Shown piece after piece: positions 16,228-24,806 of a DNA stretch of 64,000 bases. The DNA is from Luteimicrobium sp042670205 (GTDB taxonomy: Bacteria > Actinomycetota > Actinomycetes > Actinomycetales > Cellulomonadaceae). The stretch is from NCBI RefSeq assembly GCF_042670205.1, contig NZ_JBHUWD010000014.1, positions 23,547 to 87,546 on the forward strand, read 5' to 3'. Position numbers and translations under genes: made by a program. The notes beneath the pieces are model-generated. The model did no database searches. It was not told where the DNA came from and worked only from the letters and a program-made list of their open reading frames with translations. How positions within the stretch are numbered: the stretch's first letter is position 1; the number at the start of each line of letters is the position of its first letter.

Positions 16228-17447
16228 GGCACCTCCAGCGTCACCGTGGTGGGCCCGCCGAGCGGGCTGTCGAGCCGGAGGCTTCCGTCGAACGCACCGA
16301 GCCGGCGCCGGATCCCGGTCAGGCCCGACCCTCCGGCGTCGGCGCCGCCCCGACCGTCGTCGGTCACCTCGAGCACGAGGCGCGCCCCGTCGTGGCGCCC
16401 GGTCACCCGGGCGTGCGTGGCGTGCGCGTGCTTGACGACGTTGGCGAGGAGCTCGGCGACCGCGAAGTAGGTCGCGGACTCGACGGGCGCGGGCAGCCGG
16501 GGGACGTCGAGCGCGACGGCGACGGGGATCGGCACCGAGAGGGCGAGCGTCTCGACGCCGCCCGCGAGGCCGCGGTCGGCGACGACGGGCGGGTGGATGC
16601 TGCGGACCAGCGACCGGAGGTCCTCGAGCGCGTCGACCGTGGTGGTCTGCACCTCGCGGAGCAGCTCGGCGGCGGCGTCGGGGTCGGTGCGGAGCAGCTT
16701 CTCGGCCAGCCCGGCGCTCATCCCGGCGGCGGCGATCCTGGCCTGCGCGCCGTCGTGCAGGTCTCGCTCGATCCGGCGGATCTCGGCGGCGTTGAGGTCG
16801 AGCGAGTCGGCGCGCGACACCTCGACCTGGTCGACGCGCCGCGCGAGGCGGCCGACGCGGTCCTGGTCGAGGATGCCGCGCTCCGCGGCAAGACGGGCCC
16901 GGAAGAGCGCGGGCGTCGCGAGCCACCAGGCGACGAGCGCGACGGGCAGGCCCACGGCGAGGGCGAGCCAGAGCCACGTCTCGCGCCCGAGCGCCAGGGC
17001 GAGGACGACGTGCACGAGGGGCGCGGCGAGCAGCGCGACCGGCAGGACCGACAGGACGAACCCGCCCGTCGCGGAGAACCAGCAGAACGCCTGGTCGCGC
17101 CACCGGGCGCCGTCGTGGGCCCAGACCGTGAGACGGGCGAGCGGGCCGGCCCCGGTGGTGTCGGCGTACCCGGCTCCGACCGGCTCACCCAGGAGTGCGG
17201 AGTCGACGCGCCGGTGGGCGGCGGTGAGCCGGGCGGTCGCGGGCACGAGGAGCCCGAGCAGCGGGACGCCGACCGTCACGAGGACGAGCGGGACGGCCAC
17301 GGCCGTGAGGACGGCGAGCAGCAGCGCGGGGACCATCGCGAGCGCGTACCCGCCCGAGAGCGCGGTGAGGCGGAGCCGCTCGACGACGCCGGCACGGCCG
17401 AGGCGTGGTGGCGCCGCGGGCAGCGGCGCCACCGAGGTCACGGGCAT
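16212..17447 (-). CDS. sensor histidine kinase (HisKA_3 family)
   Basis: About 411 aa from ATG 17447, which has AGGA 8 nt upstream; ATG 17456 is an alternative. The N-terminal half is a membrane sensor with four hydrophobic segments grouped at ~25-75 and ~120-180 and only short loops outside, so it probably senses a signal within the membrane or through the partner ABC transporter. The phospho-acceptor His is in ERDLHDGAQARI near residue 230. ATPase motifs are present: ELLANVVKHAHA (N box), DDGRGGADAGG and GLTGIRRRL. The gap to the upstream permease gene is only 13 bp, and the same mRNA encodes the cognate regulator. Confidence 0.9.
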   Translation of the reverse strand: MPVTSVAPLPAAPPRLGRAGVVERLRLTALSGGYALAMVPALLLAVLTAVAVPLVLVTVGVPLLGLLVPATARLTAAHRRVDSALLGEPVGAGYADTTGAGPLARLTVWAHDGARWRDQAFCWFSATGGFVLSVLPVALLAAPLVHVVLALALGRETWLWLALAVGLPVALVAWWLATPALFRARLAAERGILDQDRVGRLARRVDQVEVSRADSLDLNAAEIRRIERDLHDGAQARIAAAGMSAGLAEKLLRTDPDAAAELLREVQTTTVDALEDLRSLVRSIHPPVVADRGLAGGVETLALSVPIPVAVALDVPRLPAPVESATYFAVAELLANVVKHAHATHARVTGRHDGARLVLEVTDDGRGGADAGGSGLTGIRRRLGAFDGSLRLDSPLGGPTTVTLEVPCRTP

Positions 17448-17460
17448 GGACCGCATCCTG

Positions 17461-18795
17461 TCATCGGACCACGCGTCGCGCGCAGGCCCACGCCGACCCG
17501 AGCGTCACGGCCGCCGCCCCGGCGGCGACGGCCGGGAGGAGCCAGAGCTGGCCGTCGGGCAGCGGACCCTCGCCGCGGGCGACGGCGTACGGGACGAAGG
17601 TCGCCGCGGCGGCGAGCGTGCCGAGCACGACGCCGACCGCGGCGACGATCGCCGCCTCACCCACCACGGCGCGGCGGATCTGGGGACGGGTCGCGCCGAC
17701 CAGCCACAGCCGGTGCAGCTCCGCACGCCGCGCGGCCACGACAGCGGCGAAGGCGTTGACGACCATGATCGCGGCGAACAGGCAGACCATCCCCGCGACG
17801 ACGTAGTTGAGCAGCGTGATCGTCTCGTCCATGCCGGCGGGGTCGCCCGCGGAGTCCAGGGTGCGCCCGTCGACGCCGACCATGAGCAGCGTGCCGCTGG
17901 CCGTGGCCACGAGCACGACCACCGGTGCCAGCACCCCGGCGAGGAGCGGCGCGCGCCGCGTCGTGTTGGAGGCGGCGAGGTGGCCGGCGGCCGACGAGCC
18001 GGCGAGCCGGCGCGCCGGGGCCGCCAGGACGGCAAGCAGCCACGGCGCGAGCACGGCGAGCCCGACCGCGACGACGATGCCCGCGGGCCCGGCGGTCTCC
18101 TGGGCCAGGTGGGGGTCGTCCGAGGTCCGCCCGACCGTGGTCGTGACGACCGCGAGCCCGACGCCGTACCCGAGCAGCACGACCCCGACGCCGACCCTCC
18201 ACCGGGGCAGGCGACGCATCTCGGACCCCTGCTCGCGCAGCACGCGGACCACGGGACCCGCGGTCGCGCGCCGGCCCGCGAGCCACGCCGCGACGAGGCC
18301 GACGAGCACGACCGCGGCAGCGGCGGCGCCGAGCGAGGCCGGCCCGCCGGCGAACGCGGTGTCGTCCCCGACGAGGCCGCCGTCGCGCAGGGCGTCGAGC
18401 AGGCGCCGTCCGGTCGCGGCCGCTGTCCCCGCTCCCAGCGCCGCGGCGACGGCCGTGACCGCGAGCGTCTCCCACAGGACCAGCCCGAGCGCCTGGCGGG
18501 GCGTGGCGCCGACGGCGCGCAGGAGCCCGGTCTCGCGGGCCCGCTGCGTCGCGGTGATGCCGACGGTCGACGCGATCGAGAACAGGACGATGAGCGCGCT
18601 CCAGCCCCCGACGACCGCGCCCATGATGACGAGGAGCTGCCGGTCGTCGCCGTCGGTGGACAGCGCCGTCTGGACGAGCGTCGCGAACGACCCCATGAGG
18701 ACCGTCCCGAGGAGCGCGGCGACGAACGTCGCGGTCACCGCCGCGGGACGGCGCCGCAGCGACCGGACCGCCAGCGTCGCGGTCGCGGCGCTCAT
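17461..18795 (-). CDS. FtsX-like ABC transporter permease
   Basis: 444 aa. Two FtsX-type halves are visible: one group of transmembrane segments at ~15-35 and ~70-190, another at ~225-440. TQRARETGLLRAVGATPRQ is the coupling segment typical of MacB/LolC-type permeases, and a shorter echo is present near RRAELHRLWLVGATRPQ. It probably works with the ATPase encoded immediately upstream to move lipids, peptides or antibiotics. Start ATG overlaps the ATPase stop by 4 bp. Confidence 0.85.
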   Translation of the reverse strand: MSAATATLAVRSLRRRPAAVTATFVAALLGTVLMGSFATLVQTALSTDGDDRQLLVIMGAVVGGWSALIVLFSIASTVGITATQRARETGLLRAVGATPRQALGLVLWETLAVTAVAAALGAGTAAATGRRLLDALRDGGLVGDDTAFAGGPASLGAAAAAVVLVGLVAAWLAGRRATAGPVVRVLREQGSEMRRLPRWRVGVGVVLLGYGVGLAVVTTTVGRTSDDPHLAQETAGPAGIVVAVGLAVLAPWLLAVLAAPARRLAGSSAAGHLAASNTTRRAPLLAGVLAPVVVLVATASGTLLMVGVDGRTLDSAGDPAGMDETITLLNYVVAGMVCLFAAIMVVNAFAAVVAARRAELHRLWLVGATRPQIRRAVVGEAAIVAAVGVVLGTLAAAATFVPYAVARGEGPLPDGQLWLLPAVAAGAAAVTLGSAWACARRVVR

Positions 18796-19550
18796 CGTGC
18801 GGCCGCCGGGACGAGGTCCTCCAGCCGCGCCGTCCGGGCGGCGACGGCCTCGGGCGTGGGGGCGTCCAGCCGTCCCGCGAGGCGTCCGTCGACGAGGAAC
18901 ACGACCGCGTCGGCACAGGCGGCGGCGACCGGGTCGTGCGTGACCATGACGACGGTCCGGCCGAGCGTGTCGACGGCGGCCCGGAGCAGCCGCAGGACCG
19001 ACCGGGCCGTCGACGTGTCGAGCGCTCCCGTGGGCTCGTCCGCGAGGACGACGCCCGGTTCGGTCACGAGGGCGCGCGCGACCGCGACACGCTGCTGCTG
19101 CCCGCCCGAGAGGGCGCTCGGCAGGTGCTCGGCGCGGTCGGCCAGCCCGACCTGCGCGAGGAGTGCCGCGACCTGCCGCGCGTCGGCGCGTCGTCCGGCG
19201 AGCCGGAGCGGGAGCTCGACGTTCTGGGCGGCGGTCAGGTACGGGACGAGGCTGAAGTCCTGGAACACGAAGCCGATGCGCTCACGCCGAAGCATCGTGC
19301 GCCCCACCTCGTCCCGGGCGGTGAGGTCGACGCCCTCGACGAGCACCTGGCCGCCGGTGGGGCGGTCGAGCCCGGCCGCGCAGGCGAGGAACGTGCTCTT
19401 GCCCGAGCCGGACGGCCCCATCACGGCCGTGAACGTGCCGGGCGGGAACGCGACGTCGACTCCTCGGAGGGCGGCGACGGCCGTGGGGCCGGAGCCGTAG
19501 GTCTTGGTCAGCCCTCGCATCTCGAGGGCGGGTGCGTCGGTGGTGGTCAT
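18792..19550 (-). CDS. ABC transporter ATP-binding protein (MacB/LolD type)
   Basis: 252 aa. Walker A is GPSGSGKST, the Q-loop is FVFQDFSLVP, the ABC signature is LSGGQQQR, Walker B is VVLADEPTGALD, and the H-loop is MVTHD. This is the MacB/LolD subfamily that pairs with FtsX-like permeases. ATG 19550 lies 7 nt after TAGCGT (19558-19563), so the operon transcript is probably leaderless. Gene order ATPase-permease-kinase-regulator resembles peptide-antibiotic detoxification modules. The inducing compound is unknown. Confidence 0.9.
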   Translation of the reverse strand: MTTTDAPALEMRGLTKTYGSGPTAVAALRGVDVAFPPGTFTAVMGPSGSGKSTFLACAAGLDRPTGGQVLVEGVDLTARDEVGRTMLRRERIGFVFQDFSLVPYLTAAQNVELPLRLAGRRADARQVAALLAQVGLADRAEHLPSALSGGQQQRVAVARALVTEPGVVLADEPTGALDTSTARSVLRLLRAAVDTLGRTVVMVTHDPVAAACADAVVFLVDGRLAGRLDAPTPEAVAARTARLEDLVPAAAR

Positions 19551-19606
19551 GGCTTCGACGCTAGGGAGCGCGCGGGCGCGGCTCGATGGTCCTAGGCCGC
19601 CGGCCG

Positions 19607-19626
19607 TGGTGGGGATGTCCCCACCA
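19607..19626. promoter_or_regulatory. perfect 20-bp palindrome upstream of the ABC/two-component operon
   Basis: TGGTGGGGA-TG-TCCCCACCA is perfectly symmetric. It lies about 45 bp upstream of the predicted start of the ABC operon and 93 bp before the amino acid permease gene. Position and symmetry suit an activator dimer, possibly the NarL-type regulator encoded in the operon. That link is inference. Confidence 0.5.
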
Positions 19627-19718
19627 TGCGCGCTCCCGCGTGCACGCGCCCGGTGGTGAGCACCGGCGGACGGGGGTAGGCCTGAGAGGGACCACGAGGT
19701 TCCGACGGAGGGACGGCG

Positions 19719-21185
19719 ATGCCGAGCGACGGCCCAGCAGCACCCAGCGTGAGCCGGTCGGCTCCTGGTCTCCGCAGCGTCTGGCGGCGCAAACCCATCG
19801 AGACGTCCGAGGAGCCGGGCGGGCTGAAGCGGAGCCTCGGCCTGTGGCAGCTCACGGCGATCGGGCTCGGCGCGATCATCGGCGCGGGCATCTTCACGCT
19901 CGCGGGCGCCGTCGCGCACACCGACGCGGGTCCGGGCGTGACGATCTCGTTCCTCGTCGCCGGCATCGCCAGTGCGTGCGCGGCCCTCAGCTATGCCGAG
20001 TTCGGGGGGATGATCCCGAAGGCCGGCTCGGCCTACACGTACGGCTACGCGGTGCTGGGCGAGGCCGTGGGCTGGTTCATCGGCTGGGACCTGCTGCTCG
20101 AGTACACGGCGATCGTCGCGGTCGTCGCGATCTCGGTGTCCGGGTATCTGTCGTTCCTGCTCGAGTCGGTCGGCGTGCACCTGCCCGCGTGGATGCTCGG
20201 CGCCCCGGGCACCGGTTCGGGCCACAAGGTGGACCTGTTCGCGATGGCCCTGTGCCTGCTCGTCGCGTTCCTGCTGACGAAGGGCATCAGCTCCTCGGCG
20301 CGCGTGGAGACGATCCTCGTGTTCGTGAAGGTCGCGATCGTCGTCGCCGTGATCGTCGTCGGGGCGTTCTACGTCAAGAGCTCGAACTTCTCGCCGTACC
20401 TGCCCTACGGCTTCGGCGGGACCATCACGGGCGCGGCGACGGTGTTCTTCGCCGTGTTCGGGTACGACGCGATGAGCACCGCCGCGGAGGAGTCCAAGGA
20501 GGCCCAGCGGAACCTGCCCAAGGCCATCATCCTGTCGCTCTCTATCGCCATGGTGCTGTACCTGCTGGCCGCCACCGTCCTCACCGGGATGCAGAGCTAC
20601 AAGGACCTCGACCCGACCCGGGCGTTCGCCGTCGCGTTCGACTACGTCGGTCTCCCCGGGTTCGCGAAGGTCGTCGCGGTCGGGGCGATCGTCGGGATCT
20701 TCACGGTGCTCTTCGCGTTCACGCTGGGGGCGTCGCGGGTGTGGTTCTCGATGAGCCGCGACGGGCTCCTGCCCGGCTGGTTCGCCAAGACGAACCGCAA
20801 CGCCGTACCCCACCGGCCGACGTGGATCATCGGCGTCGTCGCCGCCGTGATCGCGGGGTTCACGCCCATCCTCGACGCCGCCGAGCTCACGAACATCGGC
20901 ATCCTGCTGGCGTTCATCGTGGTGTCGGGCGCGGTGGTCGTGCTGCGCTACCGGTCGCCCGAGACGCCGCGGACGTTCCGTCTCCCGTGGATGCCCGTCG
21001 TGCCGATCATCGGGATCGCCTTCTCGATCTACCTCATCACGAAGCTGCAGCCGGTGACGTGGCTGCGGTTCGTCGGCTGGTTCGCGATCGGCGTCGTCGT
21101 CTACGCGTTCTACGGCTACCGGCACAGCCGGATGTCGCCCGACGCGCCCGGTGGGGAGCGGGCCCGCGAGACGTCGGACCGCTGA
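19719..21185 (+). CDS. APC-family amino acid permease (cationic amino acid transporter type)
   Basis: 488 aa with about 12 hydrophobic segments. After a ~45-residue cytoplasmic N-terminus, TAIGLGAIIGAGIFTLAG is the signature first helix of APC carriers with its unwound GAGIF substrate site, and FGGMIPKAGSAYTYGY is the conserved loop after helix 2. FFAVFGYDAMSTAAEESKEAQRNLPKAI matches helix 6 and the following loop of the CAT/YfnA group. Likely imports amino acids with protons. Start ATG 19719 follows GGAGGG by 6 nt. Confidence 0.9.
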   Translation: MPSDGPAAPSVSRSAPGLRSVWRRKPIETSEEPGGLKRSLGLWQLTAIGLGAIIGAGIFTLAGAVAHTDAGPGVTISFLVAGIASACAALSYAEFGGMIPKAGSAYTYGYAVLGEAVGWFIGWDLLLEYTAIVAVVAISVSGYLSFLLESVGVHLPAWMLGAPGTGSGHKVDLFAMALCLLVAFLLTKGISSSARVETILVFVKVAIVVAVIVVGAFYVKSSNFSPYLPYGFGGTITGAATVFFAVFGYDAMSTAAEESKEAQRNLPKAIILSLSIAMVLYLLAATVLTGMQSYKDLDPTRAFAVAFDYVGLPGFAKVVAVGAIVGIFTVLFAFTLGASRVWFSMSRDGLLPGWFAKTNRNAVPHRPTWIIGVVAAVIAGFTPILDAAELTNIGILLAFIVVSGAVVVLRYRSPETPRTFRLPWMPVVPIIGIAFSIYLITKLQPVTWLRFVGWFAIGVVVYAFYGYRHSRMSPDAPGGERARETSDR

Positions 21186-21210
21186 GCGGCCGGCGGCTGC
21201 GCCCCTCCGC

Positions 21211-22497
21211 TCAGGAGGGCGCGTCGCGCCGATGCTCGAGGAACCGCCGCTCGACGGCGTTCTGCGTGAGCCGCGCGGCCGCGTCGTAGGCGGCGCGAGC
21301 CTCGGCCGCCCGGCCGAGCCGGCGCAGCAGGTCGGCGCGCGCCACGTGCCACGGCGCGTAGGCGTCGAGCCGCAGGCCGTCGACGACGTCCAGCGCGGGA
21401 CCCGGCCCGGCAACCTCCGCGAGCGCCACCGCCCGGTTGAGCGCGACGACGGGCGTGGGCGCGACGGCGAGGAGCTGGTCGTAGAGCGCGACGACCTGCC
21501 GCCAGTCGGTGGCGTCGGAGGTGGGGGCGTCGTCGTGCACGGCGGCGATGGCCGCCTGGACCTGGTACGGGCCGGGCGCGGTCCCGGTGAGGCGCGCGCG
21601 GCGCAGCAGGGCGCGCACGATGCCCTGGCCCTCGGCGATCCGGCGGGCGTCCCAGCGGGTGCGGTCCTGGTCGGCGAGGAGGACGAGCTCGCCGTCGGCG
21701 TCGGTGCGGGCGGCGCGGCGCGCGTCGGTGAGCAGGAGCAGGGCGAGGAGGCCGGCGGCCTCGGGCTCGTCGGGCATGAGGGCGACGAGGAGCCGGGCGA
21801 GCCGGATCGCCTCGGCGCACAGGTCGTCGCGGACCAGGGCCGCGCCCGTCGACCCGGTGTATCCCTCGTTGAACACGAGGTACACGACGTCGAGGACGGA
21901 CCGTAGCCGGTCCGGGAGGTCGGCGTCGGACGGCACCCGGTAGGGGATGCCGGCGTCCTTGATCTTGCGCTTCGCACGCACGAGCCGCTGCGCCATCGTC
22001 GGCTCGGGGACGAGGAACGCGCGCGCGATCTCGCCGGTCTCGAGGCCCCCGAGCAGCCGCAGCGTGAGCGCGACCTGCGCTGCCCGGTTCAGGGCCGGGT
22101 GGCAGCAGGTGAAGACGAGCCGCAGCCGGTCGTCGCGCACCGGGCCCTCCTCGGTCTCGTCGTCGGGGGCGCCGAGTGCGCCTTCGTCGTCCCGCACCCC
22201 CGACGCGGGCCCGTGCACGAGCGCCGCCTGCGCGTACCGCGCGGACCGGGTCGACTCGCGCCGGACGACGTCGAGCGCCTTGCGTCGTGCCGTCGTCGTG
22301 ATCCAGGCGCCGGGGTTGGGGGGAGTGCCGTCGGCGGGCCAGCGCGCGACGGCGACGGCGAACGCCTCCTGCACCGCCTCCTCGGCGAGCGAGATGTCGT
22401 GGAACGTGCGGACGAGGGTCGCCACGCACGCCCCGTACTCGGCCCGGAAGACGTCCGCGACGGCGGACGCCCCCGGGCCGGGCTCGGTGGAGGTCAC
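21211..22497 (-). CDS. ECF-type RNA polymerase sigma factor with C-terminal TPR-like extension
   Basis: 428 aa, more than twice a minimal ECF sigma. Region 2 is at ~15-80 (FRAEYGACVATLVRTFHDISLAEEAVQ, then NPGAWITTTARRKALD). Region 4 is at ~120-190 (GLETGEIARAFLVPEPTMAQRLVRAKRKI). A ~230-residue helical C-terminus of SigJ-like/DUF6596 plus TPR character follows. GTG 22497 overlaps the TGA of the upstream YCII gene (GTGA). This pairing with a DGPF/YCII protein is the known context of the ECF42 group. No anti-sigma gene is present, and in that group the C-terminal extension is thought to control activity. Confidence 0.88.
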   Translation of the reverse strand: MTSTEPGPGASAVADVFRAEYGACVATLVRTFHDISLAEEAVQEAFAVAVARWPADGTPPNPGAWITTTARRKALDVVRRESTRSARYAQAALVHGPASGVRDDEGALGAPDDETEEGPVRDDRLRLVFTCCHPALNRAAQVALTLRLLGGLETGEIARAFLVPEPTMAQRLVRAKRKIKDAGIPYRVPSDADLPDRLRSVLDVVYLVFNEGYTGSTGAALVRDDLCAEAIRLARLLVALMPDEPEAAGLLALLLLTDARRAARTDADGELVLLADQDRTRWDARRIAEGQGIVRALLRRARLTGTAPGPYQVQAAIAAVHDDAPTSDATDWRQVVALYDQLLAVAPTPVVALNRAVALAEVAGPGPALDVVDGLRLDAYAPWHVARADLLRRLGRAAEARAAYDAAARLTQNAVERRFLEHRRDAPS

Positions 22498-22850
22498 GCC
22501 TCGGGCTCCTCCTGGAACGGGCGCACCTCGACGGCGCCCTGGCAGGCGAGCGCGCCCTTCTTGGCCCAGGCGAGGGCCGCGTCGAGGTCCTCGGCCTTGA
22601 TGACCCAGAACCCGCCCAGGTACTCCTTGGTCTCGGCGAACGGGCCGTCGGTCACGAGGACGTCGTCGCCCTGCGGGCGGACCGTCGTGGCGACGTCCGG
22701 CGGGAACAGGCCGCCTGCGAACACCCACGCGCCCGCGTCCTGGAGCTCGGTGTTGAACGCGTCGACGGCCGCGTACATCTGCTGGACCGTGTCGTCGGGC
22801 GGGGTCGGCTCGCCCTGGACGCCGTTCACGGCGAGGAGGTACTGCTTCAT
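22494..22850 (-). CDS. YCII/DGPF-domain protein
   Basis: 118 aa. The motif DGPFAETKEYLGGFWVIKAEDLDAALAWAKK is diagnostic of the DGPF (YCII-related) family and VRPF is near the end. AAGGAGA sits 6 nt before ATG 22850. Translationally coupled to the downstream ECF sigma gene. Biochemical role unknown; several members are thought to be small enzymes or sensors linked to the sigma factor. Confidence 0.9.
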   Translation of the reverse strand: MKQYLLAVNGVQGEPTPPDDTVQQMYAAVDAFNTELQDAGAWVFAGGLFPPDVATTVRPQGDDVLVTDGPFAETKEYLGGFWVIKAEDLDAALAWAKKGALACQGAVEVRPFQEEPEA

Positions 22851-22939
22851 GGCTGTCTCCTTGGTCGGTGAGCCGGCAGGTCCGGCTCTCACCGACACTA
22901 CGAACGAGATCGCGCCCGATCGACACCTACGCTGGACGA

Positions 22940-23872
22940 ATGTCTCGCGTGGTGGTGGCCGGTGGCTCCGGCAGCCTCGGCCGGGCGCTCGTGGCGGACC
23001 TGCTCGGGCGCGGTGCGGACGTCGTCGTGCTCACCCGCCGGCCCGATCCCACGTGGGCGGTGCGGCAGGAGCAGTGGGACGGGCGGACCGTCGGCCCGTG
23101 GGCCGCGCTGCTCGACGACGGCGCGCGGCCCGTCCGGGTCGTGAACCTCGCCGGACGCCTGGTGGACGTCCGCCCGACGGACGCGAACGTCGCGAGCCTG
23201 CGGTCGTCGCGCGTCGACGCGACGCGGGCCCTCGTCGCCGCGAGCCGGGCCGCGTCACGACCCGTGGCACGCTGGGTGCAGATGTCCACGACGGCGATCT
23301 GGTCCGACGGCGGCGAGCAGCGCATCACCGAAGGCACGCCGCTCCCGGACCCGGGCCTCCCGCAGATGACGGGCGTCGCGGAGCCCTGGGAGGACGCCGT
23401 CCGGGGCGCGCACGCCGAGCACGTCGTGACCCTGCGGACGTCGCTCGTGCTCCAGCCCGGCTCACCGGTCGTCGGGCGGCTCGAGCTGCTCACCCGGCTC
23501 GGGCTCGGCGGGAAGGTCGGCACGGGCCGGCAGTGGGTCAGCTGGATCCACGTCGACGACTGGCTCGCGCTCGTCCGGGGCGCGCTGGGGCTGGACGATC
23601 CGGCCCTGCCGGGCGGGGTCCTCGTCGCGTCGGCGCCCACGCCCGTGCGCAACGCCGAGCTCATGGCGACGCTGCGCGCGGTGACGGGCCGCCGGGTCGG
23701 GCTCCCCACGCCGGCACCCGTCGCCCGGCTCGGGTCGTGGCTGCTCCGCAGCGACCCCGCGCTCGGGCTCACCGGCCGGCACTGCACGTCCGACGTGCTC
23801 GCCGGCCTCGGCTGGCGGTTCCGGCACCCGACGCTCGAACCGGCCCTGCGCGACGTCTTCGGGCGGGGTTGA
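22940..23872 (+). CDS. NAD-dependent epimerase/dehydratase-like protein (TIGR01777/SDR39U1-like)
   Basis: 310 aa. VVVAGGSGSLGRALVADLL is the Rossmann GxxGxxG of extended SDRs. NLAGRLVDVR and SLRSSRVDATRALV match the TIGR01777 group. The C-terminal DUF1731-like part (GLGGKVGTGRQWVSWIHVDDW, then GWRFRHPTLEPAL) is present. The usual YxxxK catalytic pair is not evident, so activity is uncertain. ATG 22940 follows TACGCT by 6 nt, indicating a leaderless mRNA. Divergent from the YCII gene. Confidence 0.8.
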   Translation: MSRVVVAGGSGSLGRALVADLLGRGADVVVLTRRPDPTWAVRQEQWDGRTVGPWAALLDDGARPVRVVNLAGRLVDVRPTDANVASLRSSRVDATRALVAASRAASRPVARWVQMSTTAIWSDGGEQRITEGTPLPDPGLPQMTGVAEPWEDAVRGAHAEHVVTLRTSLVLQPGSPVVGRLELLTRLGLGGKVGTGRQWVSWIHVDDWLALVRGALGLDDPALPGGVLVASAPTPVRNAELMATLRAVTGRRVGLPTPAPVARLGSWLLRSDPALGLTGRHCTSDVLAGLGWRFRHPTLEPALRDVFGRG

Positions 23873-23894
23873 GCGCGGCCGCTAGCCTGGCCGT

Positions 23895-24770
23895 ATGGCA
23901 CGCGTGGTGGTGACGGGCAGCAGCGGCAAGCTCGGGCAGGCGGTCGTGACCGACCTCGCCGAGCACGGGTACGACGTCGTGACGGTCGACCAGGTCCCGC
24001 CGCCGCCCGGGCAGCCCGGGCAGTTCACGCGCGCCGACCTCACCGACCTCGGGCAGGTCGTCGAGCTGCTCACCGGCGTCGACGACCGCTACTCCGGCGT
24101 GGACGCCGTCGTGCACCTCGCCGCGATCCCCGCGCCCGGGCTCCGCACCAGCGGTGCGACGTTCCACAACAACGTGCCGTCGACGTTCGACGTCTTCCAG
24201 GCCGCGAAGATCGCCGGCGTGAAGAAGGTCGTGTGGGCCTCCAGCGAGACCGTCCTCGGGCTGCCGTTCGACGTCCCGCCGCCCTACGTCCCCGTCGACG
24301 AGGAGTACGCCGTCCTCCCCAACTCGACCTACTCGCTCGGCAAGGCCGTCGAGGAGGAGATGGCCCGCCACTTCGCGCGCTGGGACCCCGAGCTGTCGAT
24401 CATCGGGCTCCGGTTCTCGAACGTCATGGCGCTCGCGGACTACGCCGAGTTCCCGTCCTGGCAGGCCGACGCCGCGCGGCGGCGCTGGAACCTGTGGGGC
24501 TACATCGACGCGCGCGACGGCGCCCAGGCGGTGCGGCTCGCCGTCGAGAGCGAGCTGAAGGGGTTCGAGGCGTTCGTCGTCGCGAACGCGGACACCGTCA
24601 TGGAGCGGCCCTCAGCGGACCTGGTGGCCGAGGTCTTCCCGGACGTCGAGGTCCGGCGTCCGCTCGAGGGCACGGAGACGCTCCTGTCGATCGACAAGGC
24701 GCGCCGGCTGCTCGGCTTCGAGCCGCAGCACTCGTGGCGCGACGTCGTCGGGCACGCGTCGGAGGTCTGA
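23895..24770 (+). CDS. NAD(P)-dependent nucleotide-sugar epimerase-like SDR
   Basis: 291 aa extended SDR. VVVTGSSGKLGQAVV binds NAD(P), VVHLAAIPAPG is the strand-4 motif, WASSETVLG holds the catalytic Ser, and NSTYSLGKAVEEE gives the YxxxK pair (Tyr then Lys). Probably acts on a sugar-nucleotide or sugar acid (uronate dehydrogenase-like enzymes look similar). TAGCCT is 6 nt before ATG 23895, so it has its own leaderless promoter 22 bp after the preceding gene. Confidence 0.85.
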   Translation: MARVVVTGSSGKLGQAVVTDLAEHGYDVVTVDQVPPPPGQPGQFTRADLTDLGQVVELLTGVDDRYSGVDAVVHLAAIPAPGLRTSGATFHNNVPSTFDVFQAAKIAGVKKVVWASSETVLGLPFDVPPPYVPVDEEYAVLPNSTYSLGKAVEEEMARHFARWDPELSIIGLRFSNVMALADYAEFPSWQADAARRRWNLWGYIDARDGAQAVRLAVESELKGFEAFVVANADTVMERPSADLVAEVFPDVEVRRPLEGTETLLSIDKARRLLGFEPQHSWRDVVGHASEV

Positions 24771-24806
24771 CCCCGCCGACGCCGCGTCCGACGTGCGTGC
24801 CGCGGC

